From: Fictibacillus macauensis ZFHKF-1
Lineage (GTDB): Bacteria; Bacillota; Bacilli; Bacillales; Fictibacillaceae
Direction: 5' to 3'
NCBI RefSeq assembly: GCF_000269865.1
Contig: NZ_AKKV01000026.1
Span: forward strand, 186,001 to 250,000
DNA: 64,000 bases
Below are positions 30,545 to 38,624 of the stretch, in pieces. The first letter of the stretch is position 1, and each line of letters begins with the position of its first letter. A program made the translations under genes and the position numbers. The notes beneath the pieces are model-generated. The model was not told the DNA's origin, did not search any database, and saw nothing but the letters and a program-made list of their open reading frames with translations.

Positions 30545-31525
30545 TTATTTTATTTTTAGTAAGTGTTTAATTTCTTCCTCAACAGTAGTAAGGACTAGCA
30601 AAGCATCCTTATGCACTGAAGCTCTTTGCTTAATTACATCAGGCTTAATTTCAGCAGGTTTTACTACTTGCTTAGCTTGTTTACTTTCTTGTAGCATTTC
30701 ATGAGCTTTTTCAGCTCCAAATAACTCTTTATACATGTTAAATAATTCAGCATTAGATAGAGGCTGTTTAACATCAGACTTAATATTTTTTCCCTCTGCA
30801 TACTTCTTTATCTCTTGCTTATTAAGTGCCTGAGCTGTACCCTGTTCCATTCTGTCTAACCTCACAGCCTGACTAATTACATCTGTATCTGGATGTCCTG
30901 TCTGATTGTACATAGAACAGAACAGCATACCAAAGTAAGCCATCTCTCTAATAAATCTCTCATCTGTAACATCTGCCTGAACAAAGTTGTTAGCATTACC
31001 TTTGCTCAGCTTGTTTCCCCTGTATAGATAAGGACTTTCTTCAATCATTACTCCTAACTGTTTAGCATCAAAATATTGACTGATGGAGCTTAGCTCTCCC
31101 TTAATCATCCACCTTAAGGACTTTTGCTTTACTGATTGTAAGTTCATCACATCATCAGCAGTTAAGCCTGTGAAATCAATCATTAGCTGTCTGTCCCTTG
31201 CACTGCCTGTAATAGCTGACTTATAAAGAACATCTACAAACTTATCTAACTGCTCCTCTGTTAATGTTCTACTGGAAAGAATGCTCATGTCTAAGGGCTT
31301 TTCTACCCCTGCCTCAAGGCTTTCTATTTCTTCCTCATATTCCTCTTTGTTATCTGAAATATATTTTCTTATAGCCCTATCTGAGACACCTACAGCTTCT
31401 GCATATTGCTTTTGAGTTACCTGACTTGTAACCTTTAAATAAGCAAATGCTAAAGCATGGTCTAAGGAGCTAGAGGGATTGTTACTTTCTATATACTCAG
31501 CAATTACTTTCTCTTTATCTGACAT
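30545..31525 (-). CDS. HTH DNA-binding protein, phage terminase-small-subunit/phBC6A51-like
   Basis: A 326-aa protein from ATG 31,525 (MSDKEKVIAEYIES), preceded by AAAGGAGA; the 13 residues of the longer frame are unlikely. An N-terminal HTH (VTQKQYAEAVGVSDRAIRKYISDNKEEYEEEI, about residues 35-67) resembles the phBC6A51 family of phage and mobile-element proteins. The remainder is helical and charged with no catalytic motif. A role in replication, maintenance or packaging is possible but not shown. All its arginines use AGA or AGG. Confidence 0.5.
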   Translation of the reverse strand: MSDKEKVIAEYIESNNPSSSLDHALAFAYLKVTSQVTQKQYAEAVGVSDRAIRKYISDNKEEYEEEIESLEAGVEKPLDMSILSSRTLTEEQLDKFVDVLYKSAITGSARDRQLMIDFTGLTADDVMNLQSVKQKSLRWMIKGELSSISQYFDAKQLGVMIEESPYLYRGNKLSKGNANNFVQADVTDERFIREMAYFGMLFCSMYNQTGHPDTDVISQAVRLDRMEQGTAQALNKQEIKKYAEGKNIKSDVKQPLSNAELFNMYKELFGAEKAHEMLQESKQAKQVVKPAEIKPDVIKQRASVHKDALLVLTTVEEEIKHLLKIK

Positions 31526-31803
31526 GTTCCTGCATCTCCTTTTAATACTTTTGTAAGATTCCATTTTTGTTGCTTTTTTTATTTCAAAAACTTATAAGGG
31601 AAAATTAAGGAGCAAAGACATTTGCTAAAGGCAGGTAAGCCAGCAACCTCTACTCCCTATCTCATATATATATCTGACTGTCACAAACTAACTAAAGTAC
31701 TTAATGCCATCTTTTAAAACTTTTTTCTTAAAAAGGCAATGCTTAGGCTTAGCTGAACTGAATAGCTATTGCTCCCTCTTTTAACAACTTGAGAGTGATT
31801 GTC

Positions 31804-31985
31804 TTAGCCTACATCTATTAACTGTATCCATCCTGCCTCTATTAACTCAATAAATGCAGAAGAGGCATCTGTATTAATAAAAGCCTTTAAGCCAGCTCCA
31901 TCAATTACAGTTACCTCATCCCTGTACTATATTTAGTTAAGTAGGAAAGAGTGTTTCTAACTCCTACAGATAAGATGTTGCTCAT
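31804..31985 (-). pseudogene. Frameshifted small gene, about 62 aa
   Basis: From ATG 31,985 with an AGAGGAG site 7 nt upstream, a peptide MSNILSVGVRNTLSYLTKY runs to a stop near 31,914. A +1/-1 shifted frame continues as VTVIDGAGLKAFINTDASSA and ends WIQLIDVG at 31,804. The shift lies near 31,915-31,925. Either a small gene was broken by an indel or frameshifting is used. It is too short for usual ORF calling. The rest of the 31,526-32,005 gap shows no gene. Confidence 0.5.
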
Positions 31986-32005
31986 CCAAATTCTCCTCTT
32001 TTCTC

Positions 32006-32875
32006 TTATTTTTTTCTTGTAATAGTAAACTCAGTATAAGTTGAAGGCTCAGGATATCCTTCTTGTCTGTATATAATCAAAGGATTAACTTTAAGGACTG
32101 TATGCCTACCTACCTTAATCCTTGCAAATACTGCCATATCTCCCCAATACAAAGAGCTAACTTTCTTACTAACTAACTTCCCTTCCATACCTAAAGCCTC
32201 TGCCAGTTGCTCAATAGTAATGTATTTATCCTTGCTTGCATCTACCTCATAAGGGTTAGCTGTAATCAGGTTATGATGATAGTTTACAAAAGGAATAAGT
32301 CTGTAAATAAAACCAATGTCAGCAGGTTTAATCTTGTTCTCTGCATATAGTTCCTTAATGTTATCTATGAACACTCTTACTGTCTTTTTAACTGATGTTC
32401 TGCTATTTACATCTTTTCTAAAACAGTATTCTTTATTGATGTAGAATGCCTTATACTCTTTGCCATATAACTCTGCTTTGTCTTCTGATACTAATCCTAA
32501 ATCCACAAACTTCTTTACAAGGGCATTAATTGTATGAGCTTTTTTAATCTTTAATACCTCAGCCAGTTCCTTCTTAGTCATGGGTAATTTTGAATCATTA
32601 TTCATTTTCAACATATTTTCATAGCTGATATAACTCTGCATTACTAGAAAATAACCTTGCTCTTTCATGCTTAACATATTGTCTGCCCCCCTAACTTTCT
32701 CCATTTTGGCAAAATAAAAAGGATGCTTCTCTGTTCCTTGAGCATCCCTGTAGGCTTGTTTTCTCTTTTCATTGTCAATTATGTCCTGCTGTTGCTTTGT
32801 CCTGATGCTAACTACATCATCAAACTTTTCACCTGTCTCAATATCCACCAATACTCTTTTTTCTGTCATTGTCAT
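32006..32875 (-). CDS. Winged-helix protein, candidate plasmid-type replication initiator
   Basis: A 289-aa protein with ATG 32,875 behind AAGGGGAG. The N-terminal part (VDIETGEKFDDVVSIRTKQQ) resembles the leader of Firmicute plasmid RepL-like proteins. A winged-helix segment follows (LPMTKKELAEVLKIKKAHTINALVKKFVDLGLVSE, about residues 98-132) and a second one near 218 (YITIEQLAEALGMEGKLVSKKVSSLYWG). This two-domain winged-helix plan is common to plasmid replication initiators and phage regulators. No nuclease motif is seen. The 0.9-kb gene-free region directly upstream fits an origin or control locus. Function inferred. Confidence 0.5.
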   Translation of the reverse strand: MTMTEKRVLVDIETGEKFDDVVSIRTKQQQDIIDNEKRKQAYRDAQGTEKHPFYFAKMEKVRGADNMLSMKEQGYFLVMQSYISYENMLKMNNDSKLPMTKKELAEVLKIKKAHTINALVKKFVDLGLVSEDKAELYGKEYKAFYINKEYCFRKDVNSRTSVKKTVRVFIDNIKELYAENKIKPADIGFIYRLIPFVNYHHNLITANPYEVDASKDKYITIEQLAEALGMEGKLVSKKVSSLYWGDMAVFARIKVGRHTVLKVNPLIIYRQEGYPEPSTYTEFTITRKK

Positions 32876-33789
32876 TAACTCCCCTTAGTTGCATAATATT
32901 GGCCTCCCATATCACTTATAAGGCTCTATCTCTCAGAAACATGTTTAGCCAGTAAAGGCTTTTACCCCTTTACACCTATACATCTGACTGAATGCTGCCT
33001 TTTTAAAGTGTATTTGATTCTAAAAGGACAAAAAGTTATTTTTTAATGGGAGTATTTTGCTGAGGAGATAATTAAAACTTGAATAACAACAATAAGGTGT
33101 AATTACACAGAAGAAAGGTTTGTAATATATAGGGGTTAGCTCCTTGCTATATAAGCTTTCCCTAGTTTAAGCATGAAGGGGGAGTATAGAAATAGGTGTA
33201 AAAAAAGGGCATTTAATAAAAGTGGACTCAGCCTTAGAGCCACAAGGGATAGAGCCTATTTTAGCTAATGAGTATCCTTCTTTATCTTTATAGACTTGCA
33301 AACCTTAAGGCTAAAGCCTTGAGCTAAAGCTCACTAATAATAAATAATAGACCCCAATAGCTCTTTTTAGGCTACAATATCTCAGCCTTTATTACAGTAT
33401 CAGGTGTAGTTTGTGTGCAGGTAATTTAGTAATTACAGCTTCTAATTCTATCCTGTTGTTTAGGTTCTAATAATAATCCATTAGTTTTCCTATATTAGTT
33501 TTGAGGATGCCCTTGGCAGACTCTAGCCTGAAAGGCTAATACTACTGTTAATACAGTAAAATGCTTTATTATGGACAGTTCAGTTACTTATAATTAGTGT
33601 AGAGGGCTTAACAGTCCTTTATTACATGCCCTAACAGGCATTAAATCTCTTTTATGTAAGGAAACAGCCAGGAGCTGTAACAGGCTTTTGTCTTTCCCTT
33701 GCATCTTTGAATATTTTTGTAAAATTCTTATTAAACTTAATTCCTTATAGTGTATCCTCTTGTCCTTAACTGGATGAGAGGCTCTTTTT
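32876..33789 (+). ncRNA. Gene-free 0.9-kb tract with serial hairpins; candidate structured RNA or origin control region
   Basis: No credible ORF on either strand. Perfect or near-perfect hairpins follow one another: 33,222-33,243 (GTGG-CTC/GAGCCAC), 33,307-33,320 (AAGGCT/AGCCTT), 33,321-33,332 (GAGCT/AGCTC), 33,421-33,436 (GTAATT/AATTAC), 33,524-33,538 (TAGCCT/AGGCTA), 33,543-33,558 (TACTGT/ACAGTA), 33,626-33,641 (ATGCC/GGCAT) and 33,664-33,678 (ACAGC/GCTGT). A terminator with seven T residues ends the tract on the plus strand at 33,791. This suggests a long plus-strand RNA. The promoter and exact 5' end are unknown; coordinates are those of the gap. Confidence 0.5.
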
Positions 33790-33791
33790 TT
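33754..33791 (+). terminator. Plus-strand terminator ending the hairpin-rich tract
   Basis: CCTCTTGTCC and GGATGAGAGG pair around TTAACT with two G-T wobbles, followed by C and seven T residues. It ends any transcript of 32.9-33.75 kb and converges with the 80-aa gene on the other strand. Confidence 0.75.
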
Positions 33792-34032
33792 ATGGATTTG
33801 GAAGGTAATAAACTATATTTTTATATGTACCAAAGAAATATGACCTTAGAGCATGTTGAACACAGTTATTATTAAGAACTTTGACTTTGTATCTGTTTTT
33901 AAAAGGATTACTATTATCCCTTTCAACAAACACCATCTGACCTCCATGCATACTAAACAGAATATCTGCCTCCATTATTGCTAATCTTTTCTTTGTTTCT
34001 TCAATACCAGAAATACACAAGCACATCCTCAT
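33790..34032 (-). CDS. Hypothetical 80-aa island protein
   Basis: Not recognised. ATG 34,032 follows a strong GGAGGGGG ribosome site, which supports it as a real gene. It is small and basic with two cysteines near the N-terminus (MRMCLCISGIEETKK), a hydrophobic strand ADILFSMHGGQMVFVE, and an NPFKNRYKVKVLNN segment. There is no transmembrane helix or known motif. It stands alone between the hairpin-rich tract and the small recombinase. Confidence 0.55.
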   Translation of the reverse strand: MRMCLCISGIEETKKRLAIMEADILFSMHGGQMVFVERDNSNPFKNRYKVKVLNNNCVQHALRSYFFGTYKNIVYYLPNP

Positions 34033-34277
34033 CTTCCCCCTCCAACATTATCCATTTATATCCATTATACTTGTAAATTCCCAAGAAATCAGCCCTCTTT
34101 AAGCCTCTCCTTTCAGTAAAATTTTGCATAGGAACTGTTATTCAATTCCCTTAAACCATTGCCATGACTGCATTTAAAAGGTGTCCTCTACTCTATCCTC
34201 CTCAAACAAAAGAGGAACAAAAAGAACAGTTTTCCTTTACTTTGATTGTATTAGCTCTTGCTTGTCAGACTAAAAAA

Positions 34278-34372
34278 ATGTAACACAATGTAATTATGTT
34301 ACCTGTAGATTATTGTTATATCAGCCTATAACTGCTATGATAGTTATAGACAAGGATTTATGTAACATAATG
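34278..34372. repeat. Cluster of GTAACAYAAT words upstream of the small recombinase
   Basis: ATGTAACACAATG (34,278-34,290) and ATGTAACATAATG (34,360-34,372) are direct copies differing at one base. An inverted copy (GTAACATAATTACAT on the minus strand) abuts the first at about 34,288-34,302. They lie 45-140 bp upstream of the recombinase start. They may be operator sites or the recombinase's own crossover sites. The rest of 34,033-34,418 has no gene. Confidence 0.55.
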
Positions 34373-34418
34373 AGTCTTAACTATTACATTAATTGTACAT
34401 ATAGTAGGGGGAATAAAA

Positions 34419-34967
34419 GTGAATACAGCTCAGCCAATAACTGATATGAAACTGATTAAGGATGTTATGGAAGTCTATAAAAAAGGTTCAAAGCAGTATT
34501 TACTGTTAGCTTACAGTTTAAATACAGGACTTAGAATATCTGACATACTGAGGACTAATGTTAAGGACAGCTTGAGAGGTATCTGGAAGAACAGAGAGGA
34601 AAAGACCAATAAGGAAAAGTTGATTGAGCTTAACCCTAAGCTACAGCTACTGATAAGGGATTATGTTGAGGCAGAGGGATTAGTTGAGGGGGACTTCCTC
34701 TTTTACAGTAATAAGGATAGGAGTAAGCCTATAAGCAGGGTACAGGCTCACAGAATAGTAGCTTATGCAGGAGATATGGTAGGCATTACACTAAGCTGTC
34801 ATAGCCTTAGAAAGACCTTTGGTTACATGGCATACAAACAGGATGTAGACTTAGCTTTGCTCCAGTATATCTTTAACCACAGCTCACAAGCAGTAACATT
34901 AAGGTACATTGGTGTTACTCAAGATGAGGCAAACAAAGTAACTACAGGATTATCAATAGGTATATAA
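34419..34967 (+). CDS. Short tyrosine recombinase, catalytic domain only
   Basis: A 182-aa Xer/integrase-family protein that lacks the usual N-terminal core-binding domain. The full catalytic set is visible: Arg39 in NTGLRISDIL, a lysine near 62-68, His128 and Arg131 in CHSLRKTF, His154 in FNHSS, and nucleophile Tyr163 in TLRYIG. GTG 34,419 follows AGGGGGAA. Such short recombinases occur on Firmicute plasmids, where they probably resolve dimers. It is on the opposite strand from most island genes. Confidence 0.85.
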   Translation: MNTAQPITDMKLIKDVMEVYKKGSKQYLLLAYSLNTGLRISDILRTNVKDSLRGIWKNREEKTNKEKLIELNPKLQLLIRDYVEAEGLVEGDFLFYSNKDRSKPISRVQAHRIVAYAGDMVGITLSCHSLRKTFGYMAYKQDVDLALLQYIFNHSSQAVTLRYIGVTQDEANKVTTGLSIGI

Positions 34968-35337
34968 GTTGGGGTCAGGCAGATGCTGTAATGGTGTCTG
35001 TCTCTTTCTTTATATGCAACAGCTCCTATCACCTCTCAGACAGACTGCATAAAACACTCTGAATTGTTTGCATTGTGCAGTAAAAACTTGATAATAAAAA
35101 ATGGTCACACTAAAAGGGATTCAAGGTTGTATGAGCTAATTGAAAAGCCTGATGCTAATCACCCCCCTACCATGGGGGACACCCCCTCTGAGGACATGAG
35201 GGAAGGCTATAAAACATATATATTCCATTTTTTCAGCATCTGGAGGACTCTATCAGGTTACTCAGCTACAGGACTGCTACCTAACCTAATTGTCACAAAG
35301 TGCTATTTCTTCAAGTTTCAGCAGGAAGGTACAAAAA
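34968..35337. other. Gene-free stretch in the island
   Basis: About 370 bp between the recombinase and the 76-aa gene. An open frame of 104 codons exists on the plus strand but has no ribosome site and reads into a terminator. I see a C-run/G-run hairpin (CCCCCCTACCATGGGGGAC near 35,162) and nothing else. Confidence 0.5.
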
Positions 35338-35359
35338 AGAGAGCCTTTTTAGCTCCCTT
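35338..35359 (-). terminator. Terminator of the 76-aa gene
   Basis: AAGGGAGC and GCTCTCTT pair around TAAAAAG, followed by TTTTTTG on the minus strand. It overlaps the stop codon of the gene. Confidence 0.75.
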
Positions 35360-35579
35360 TAACTACCTCACCATTTGACTTAACTTTTGTACCTTTAGGA
35401 TATTGTTGAAACTCCTTTAACCTACCATCATGATTAATCTCACTTGCCAATGGCTTCCTAGGTATACCATCATTAAACTCCACTAATGCCCTTGCTAATC
35501 TGGAGACATTCAACTTACCTATCTCAATAACAGTTGCTTTATCTAATTTTTTAAAGTTTATTTCTAATCCCTGTTCCAT
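35349..35579 (-). CDS. Hypothetical 76-aa island protein
   Basis: Not recognised. A small, basic protein (KFKKLDKATVIEIGKLNVSRLARALVEFNDG is written here in parts: FKKLDKATVIEIGKL and NVSRLARALVEFNDG) that could form two helices like a small DNA-binding protein. The ribosome site before ATG 35,579 is weak (GAGAGATGG), but a terminator sits exactly at its end. It lies downstream of the HNH gene on the same strand. Confidence 0.5.
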   Translation of the reverse strand: MEQGLEINFKKLDKATVIEIGKLNVSRLARALVEFNDGIPRKPLASEINHDGRLKEFQQYPKGTKVKSNGEVVKGS

Positions 35580-35692
35580 ATACTAAATCCATCTCTCATA
35601 GCTATATGGCATTTGCATATAATAAAACAATTATCATCAGAGGAAACTTATTTGTCAATGTATTCCAGTATACTGTAATTATTCAACAGTCT

Positions 35693-36466
35693 TTATCTAT
35701 AAAAACTCTGTAATTCCTCTAATGATACTTGAATTTCTGAGTTATTAAGTCTCTCTATTCTCTTTAAATATAACTCTTCTAACATATCCACTTTATCCTC
35801 AAAATGACCAAAGTGTAACTTCTTATGACAGACCATACAAAGGGAAACAATGTTTGCATGTACATCTATGCTACAGTCAAACTGTTCTTGAAATTTCATA
35901 GGAATTATATGATGAGCCTCTACATAGTTTCTTTGGCTAAACTTAGATGTAAAGTGAGTATGGTGATTATCTACCTCACATAAGTAATCTGCATCAGTGA
36001 CTGCATCAATTGCATATTTAGGATTCCTGCTCCAAATTTTTTTGTTTTTAACAGTCCTATATTTTGGTCTATCCTGTTTAGTATCTATAATGTTTACAGG
36101 TCTATTTTCATTGGATATATTTTGCTTAATCTGCTTTTCATACTCTATTTCATCCTTTAATAGCTCTGTTTGATATTCAATAGTCTGAGTGTATTCAAGA
36201 AACCTTCGATAGTGGTTTAATGAAACACTATACATTCTATTTCCATTTTTATTCTTTTGGAGAAATTCATTACTTTCTTGAAGTTCTTTTATGACAGAAT
36301 TAATAACTAAAGGCTCTTCCACATTGTAAAGGTTCATTTCATCCATTCCATAACTAGTTAATTCAGAGCTAATTGTTTCTATAGCATTAGCATACCTGTT
36401 GACTGAATATGGAACTATGTTTCTATTATTTTCAAGCCAATAGATAAACTCATTTTTAATAACCAT
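35693..36466 (-). CDS. HNH endonuclease, McrA-like candidate restriction nuclease
   Basis: A 257-aa protein with ATG 36,466 behind AAGGAG. Residues 1-100 are helical and resemble an N-terminal domain often fused to HNH nucleases. The C-terminal ββα-metal site has Cys163 (YLCEVD), His185-His186 in VEAHHIIPM, Asn205 in ANIVSL, and Cys210, Cys213, His214, His218 in LCMVCHKKLHFG, so both the catalytic HNH residues and a zinc knuckle are present. This layout is common in modification-dependent (type IV) and other restriction nucleases. It is divergent from the Shedu gene. It contains one of the only two CpGs in the island. Confidence 0.75.
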   Translation of the reverse strand: MVIKNEFIYWLENNRNIVPYSVNRYANAIETISSELTSYGMDEMNLYNVEEPLVINSVIKELQESNEFLQKNKNGNRMYSVSLNHYRRFLEYTQTIEYQTELLKDEIEYEKQIKQNISNENRPVNIIDTKQDRPKYRTVKNKKIWSRNPKYAIDAVTDADYLCEVDNHHTHFTSKFSQRNYVEAHHIIPMKFQEQFDCSIDVHANIVSLCMVCHKKLHFGHFEDKVDMLEELYLKRIERLNNSEIQVSLEELQSFYR

Positions 36467-36497
36467 GTTTGATATTCTCCTTATACAGTTTGAGTCA

Positions 36498-36551
36498 ATT
36501 ATAACCTAATCTACTATAAAAATTACAATTTATGTATTCTAATGGTATAAT
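36498..36551. promoter_or_regulatory. Divergent promoter region between HNH and Shedu genes
   Basis: The 106-bp gap holds TATAAT at 36,546-36,551 for the Shedu gene, with a weak -35 (TTACAA, 17 bp upstream), and TATAAT on the minus strand at 36,498-36,503 for the HNH gene. The two genes could share regulation. Confidence 0.6.
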
Positions 36552-36572
36552 TTATCTAAAAAAGGAGTCAAT

Positions 36573-37706
36573 ATGATGGAAATTGTTTTAAATTCTACAT
36601 CTAAGGATTCTGCAATGGGGACTGACATTATTTTAAGAGAGAATAGTTTAACTAGATTAATATTCAGACCTCAAATTGTAAATAATCAAAAGGATATCAA
36701 TGCACCAGTAAATGGTTGCTTTATCTTTCAAAAAAAGAAAAAAGCTGATATGTGGGAAGATTTCAAAGATTTTAACCTTTCATCTCTAAAAGCATATGAG
36801 GGAATCAAACTTGAGTTAAAGTCAGAAGAAATGCTCAAACTAATGACTGAGGCAGATGCTTACTACAAAATTCATAGAGAATATGGAATTGTTCAGGGTA
36901 GAAGTTTCTTTACCAAAGCAAATAGCCAATTGCAAAAAGTCATAGAAATGTTTAAAAAAGATAGCACCTTATTTGAAGCTCTATTGGATGAAAACAAGCA
37001 AGAATTAGTTAAGCAGACATTTGAATGGATGGCTAACACTAAAAATTCAGAAGATATAATCTCAAGATTATTAGAAGTTAAGGGAAATGAATTAGACAAA
37101 CTTAATAACCTAATTGGAATTACAAATATTAGAAAGTTATTAAAGGTCTGGCATGATAATTCAGACAATACTGATGAGGAGTTTTGGCAAAGGGTTTTTA
37201 CTGAAAATTCTTGGGTATTAAGCCAAATATTTGCTAGCCCTATGTTACTCTTTGCAGATAAAGCCTATGTAGGTGGTAAAGGAATTGGAAATAAAGGTGG
37301 AAAAGTAGTAGATTTCATGTTTAAGAATGATTTATCTAATGATGTTGCATTAATTGAAATTAAAACACCCAACACTGATTTACTCTCAGGTAAGTACAGG
37401 CAAAATATTTACTCTATCCACAGTAATTTAACTGGAGCAATTGTTCAGGTATTAGGGTACAAGGAAACATTACAAAGAGAATACAGTACATTAAGAGGTA
37501 GTTCTGATAAAGATTTTAAAGTTTTCAACCCTATGTGTGTTGTTATTGCGGGGAAGATGGATGACCTTGAAGAACAGAAATTACAGTCATTTGAATGGTA
37601 TAGAAAAGAAATGAAAAGTGTAACTATCATAACATTTGATGAGCTGTTTAAAAAAGTGAATTTGCTACTTGATTTATTATCAGGAAAACAAGAAGAGAGC
37701 AACTAA
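36573..37706 (+). CDS. sduA: Shedu-type defence nuclease (SduA, DUF4263)
   Basis: A 377-aa single-gene anti-phage nuclease candidate. The C-terminal DUF4263 domain has the PD-(D/E)xK core: Asp247 in GGKVVDFMF, Glu262-x-Lys264 in VALIEIKTPN, and a following Gln292 in AIVQVLGYKE. EEFWQRVFTENSWVLSQIF near residue 202 is also typical of the family. The N-terminal 190 residues are variable and probably sense the trigger. Start ATG 36,573 (or 36,576) with AAGGAG upstream. It holds the second CpG of the island (37,549). Known Shedu proteins act as oligomeric DNA nucleases; activity here is inferred. Confidence 0.88.
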   Translation: MMEIVLNSTSKDSAMGTDIILRENSLTRLIFRPQIVNNQKDINAPVNGCFIFQKKKKADMWEDFKDFNLSSLKAYEGIKLELKSEEMLKLMTEADAYYKIHREYGIVQGRSFFTKANSQLQKVIEMFKKDSTLFEALLDENKQELVKQTFEWMANTKNSEDIISRLLEVKGNELDKLNNLIGITNIRKLLKVWHDNSDNTDEEFWQRVFTENSWVLSQIFASPMLLFADKAYVGGKGIGNKGGKVVDFMFKNDLSNDVALIEIKTPNTDLLSGKYRQNIYSIHSNLTGAIVQVLGYKETLQREYSTLRGSSDKDFKVFNPMCVVIAGKMDDLEEQKLQSFEWYRKEMKSVTIITFDELFKKVNLLLDLLSGKQEESN

Positions 37707-37718
37707 ATGCTCCCTTCT
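37691..37718 (+). terminator. Terminator of the Shedu gene
   Basis: AGAAG-GAGCA pairs with TGCTC-CTTCT around ACTAAA, followed by TTTTT. It overlaps the stop codon. Confidence 0.8.
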
Positions 37719-37778
37719 TTTTTATGTATCTGATTTTAGACTTAGTAATTATGATTACTAATTACATCCATAGAGATA

Positions 37779-38246
37779 TTAATTTTCTTGTCTTAACTCT
37801 TCCATCAAGCCTTTTAAACCAGTTGTTACAAAGTCAATTGAATCTAAAACAGCATATTGAGCATCTCCAACTAACTTCTCATTATTATCTCCATATACTC
37901 TGATTTCTTTTTCAACTTCCCTCATCTTTTCAATTAGTTCATTATTCTTCAAGGGAATTGCATGAATTATTTCTCCTAAAGTTGTTTCTAATTCCTTATA
38001 CCTTTTCTGATAATTAGTTGCCCTATTATCAGGACTTACACTTCTGATTGCCAATCTAATTTGCTCTAGCTTCTTATTAACTTCTGTAAAGACCTCAACT
38101 TTTCTATAATTTTGTATTATTTCAAGTGTATCACTAGCCCTATCTGCATGCTTTCTTGCTTTTAACCAAGCTACTACTGCTACAATGCCTGATAGAATTC
38201 CTATTATATCTGCTATATTACCTAACCCATTTAACAAGCTACCCAT
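37779..38246 (-). CDS. Hypothetical membrane-anchored coiled-coil protein
   Basis: Not recognised. 155 aa: one N-terminal transmembrane helix (IADIIGILSGIVAVVAWLKA, about residues 11-30), then a long charged helical region with coiled-coil character (EVNKKLEQIRLAIRSV, KRYKELETTLGEII, KMREVEKEIRVY). The C-terminal part would lie in the cytoplasm. It is 3 bp downstream of the DUF1878-like gene and probably forms an operon with it. It is next to, but convergent with, Shedu. A defence accessory or phage-derived role is possible. Confidence 0.6.
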   Translation of the reverse strand: MGSLLNGLGNIADIIGILSGIVAVVAWLKARKHADRASDTLEIIQNYRKVEVFTEVNKKLEQIRLAIRSVSPDNRATNYQKRYKELETTLGEIIHAIPLKNNELIEKMREVEKEIRVYGDNNEKLVGDAQYAVLDSIDFVTTGLKGLMEELRQEN

Positions 38247-38249
38247 ATG

Positions 38250-38624
38250 TTAAAACCCTTTTTTTATGTGCTGATATTTTGGCAATACTCTATACAGCTC
38301 ATCAAACACTTCTTCCCATCTGTCATTTTCCCAAAATGCTCTAGTTAATGATTCAACAAAATGATAATTCCCACTATGTTGAGGAACTATTTCATACATC
38401 TCATCCTCAAATTTCCCATGACTAACCTTTTCTTTGTTATCTATTTTAGTTCTGTACCTATCCAGTAAATCCATAATAAGGTTGTACTGTTTTTTTGTAA
38501 TTTCATATTCATAAATGGCTCTATCAACAGATGTATTTGAAAACAGTAAGTTCTGTCTAAAAGTAAGTACTTCTATAGTTTCTTCAAGCTCTTGGATTCT
38601 TTTTAATAAATTATTGTTATCCAA
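38250..38624 (-). CDS. Small helical protein, DUF1878 (YhaI)-like
   Basis: A 124-aa protein from TTG 38,624 (read MDNNNLLKRIQELEE), chosen because GGGGGG lies 7 nt upstream; an ATG 30 nt earlier has no such site. It has N-terminal coiled coil (LLKRIQELEETIEVL), an ITKKQYNLIMDLLDRYR helix and a C-terminal AFWENDRWEEVFDELYRVLP pattern that recalls the Bacillus DUF1878 family. Function unknown. It is coupled to the membrane protein gene downstream. Confidence 0.55.
   Translation of the reverse strand: MDNNNLLKRIQELEETIEVLTFRQNLLFSNTSVDRAIYEYEITKKQYNLIMDLLDRYRTKIDNKEKVSHGKFEDEMYEIVPQHSGNYHFVESLTRAFWENDRWEEVFDELYRVLPKYQHIKKGF

Noticed and set aside
35064-35378. 104-codon plus-strand frame in the island
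   Set aside because: No ribosome site, low-complexity content and overlap with a minus-strand terminator and gene end.
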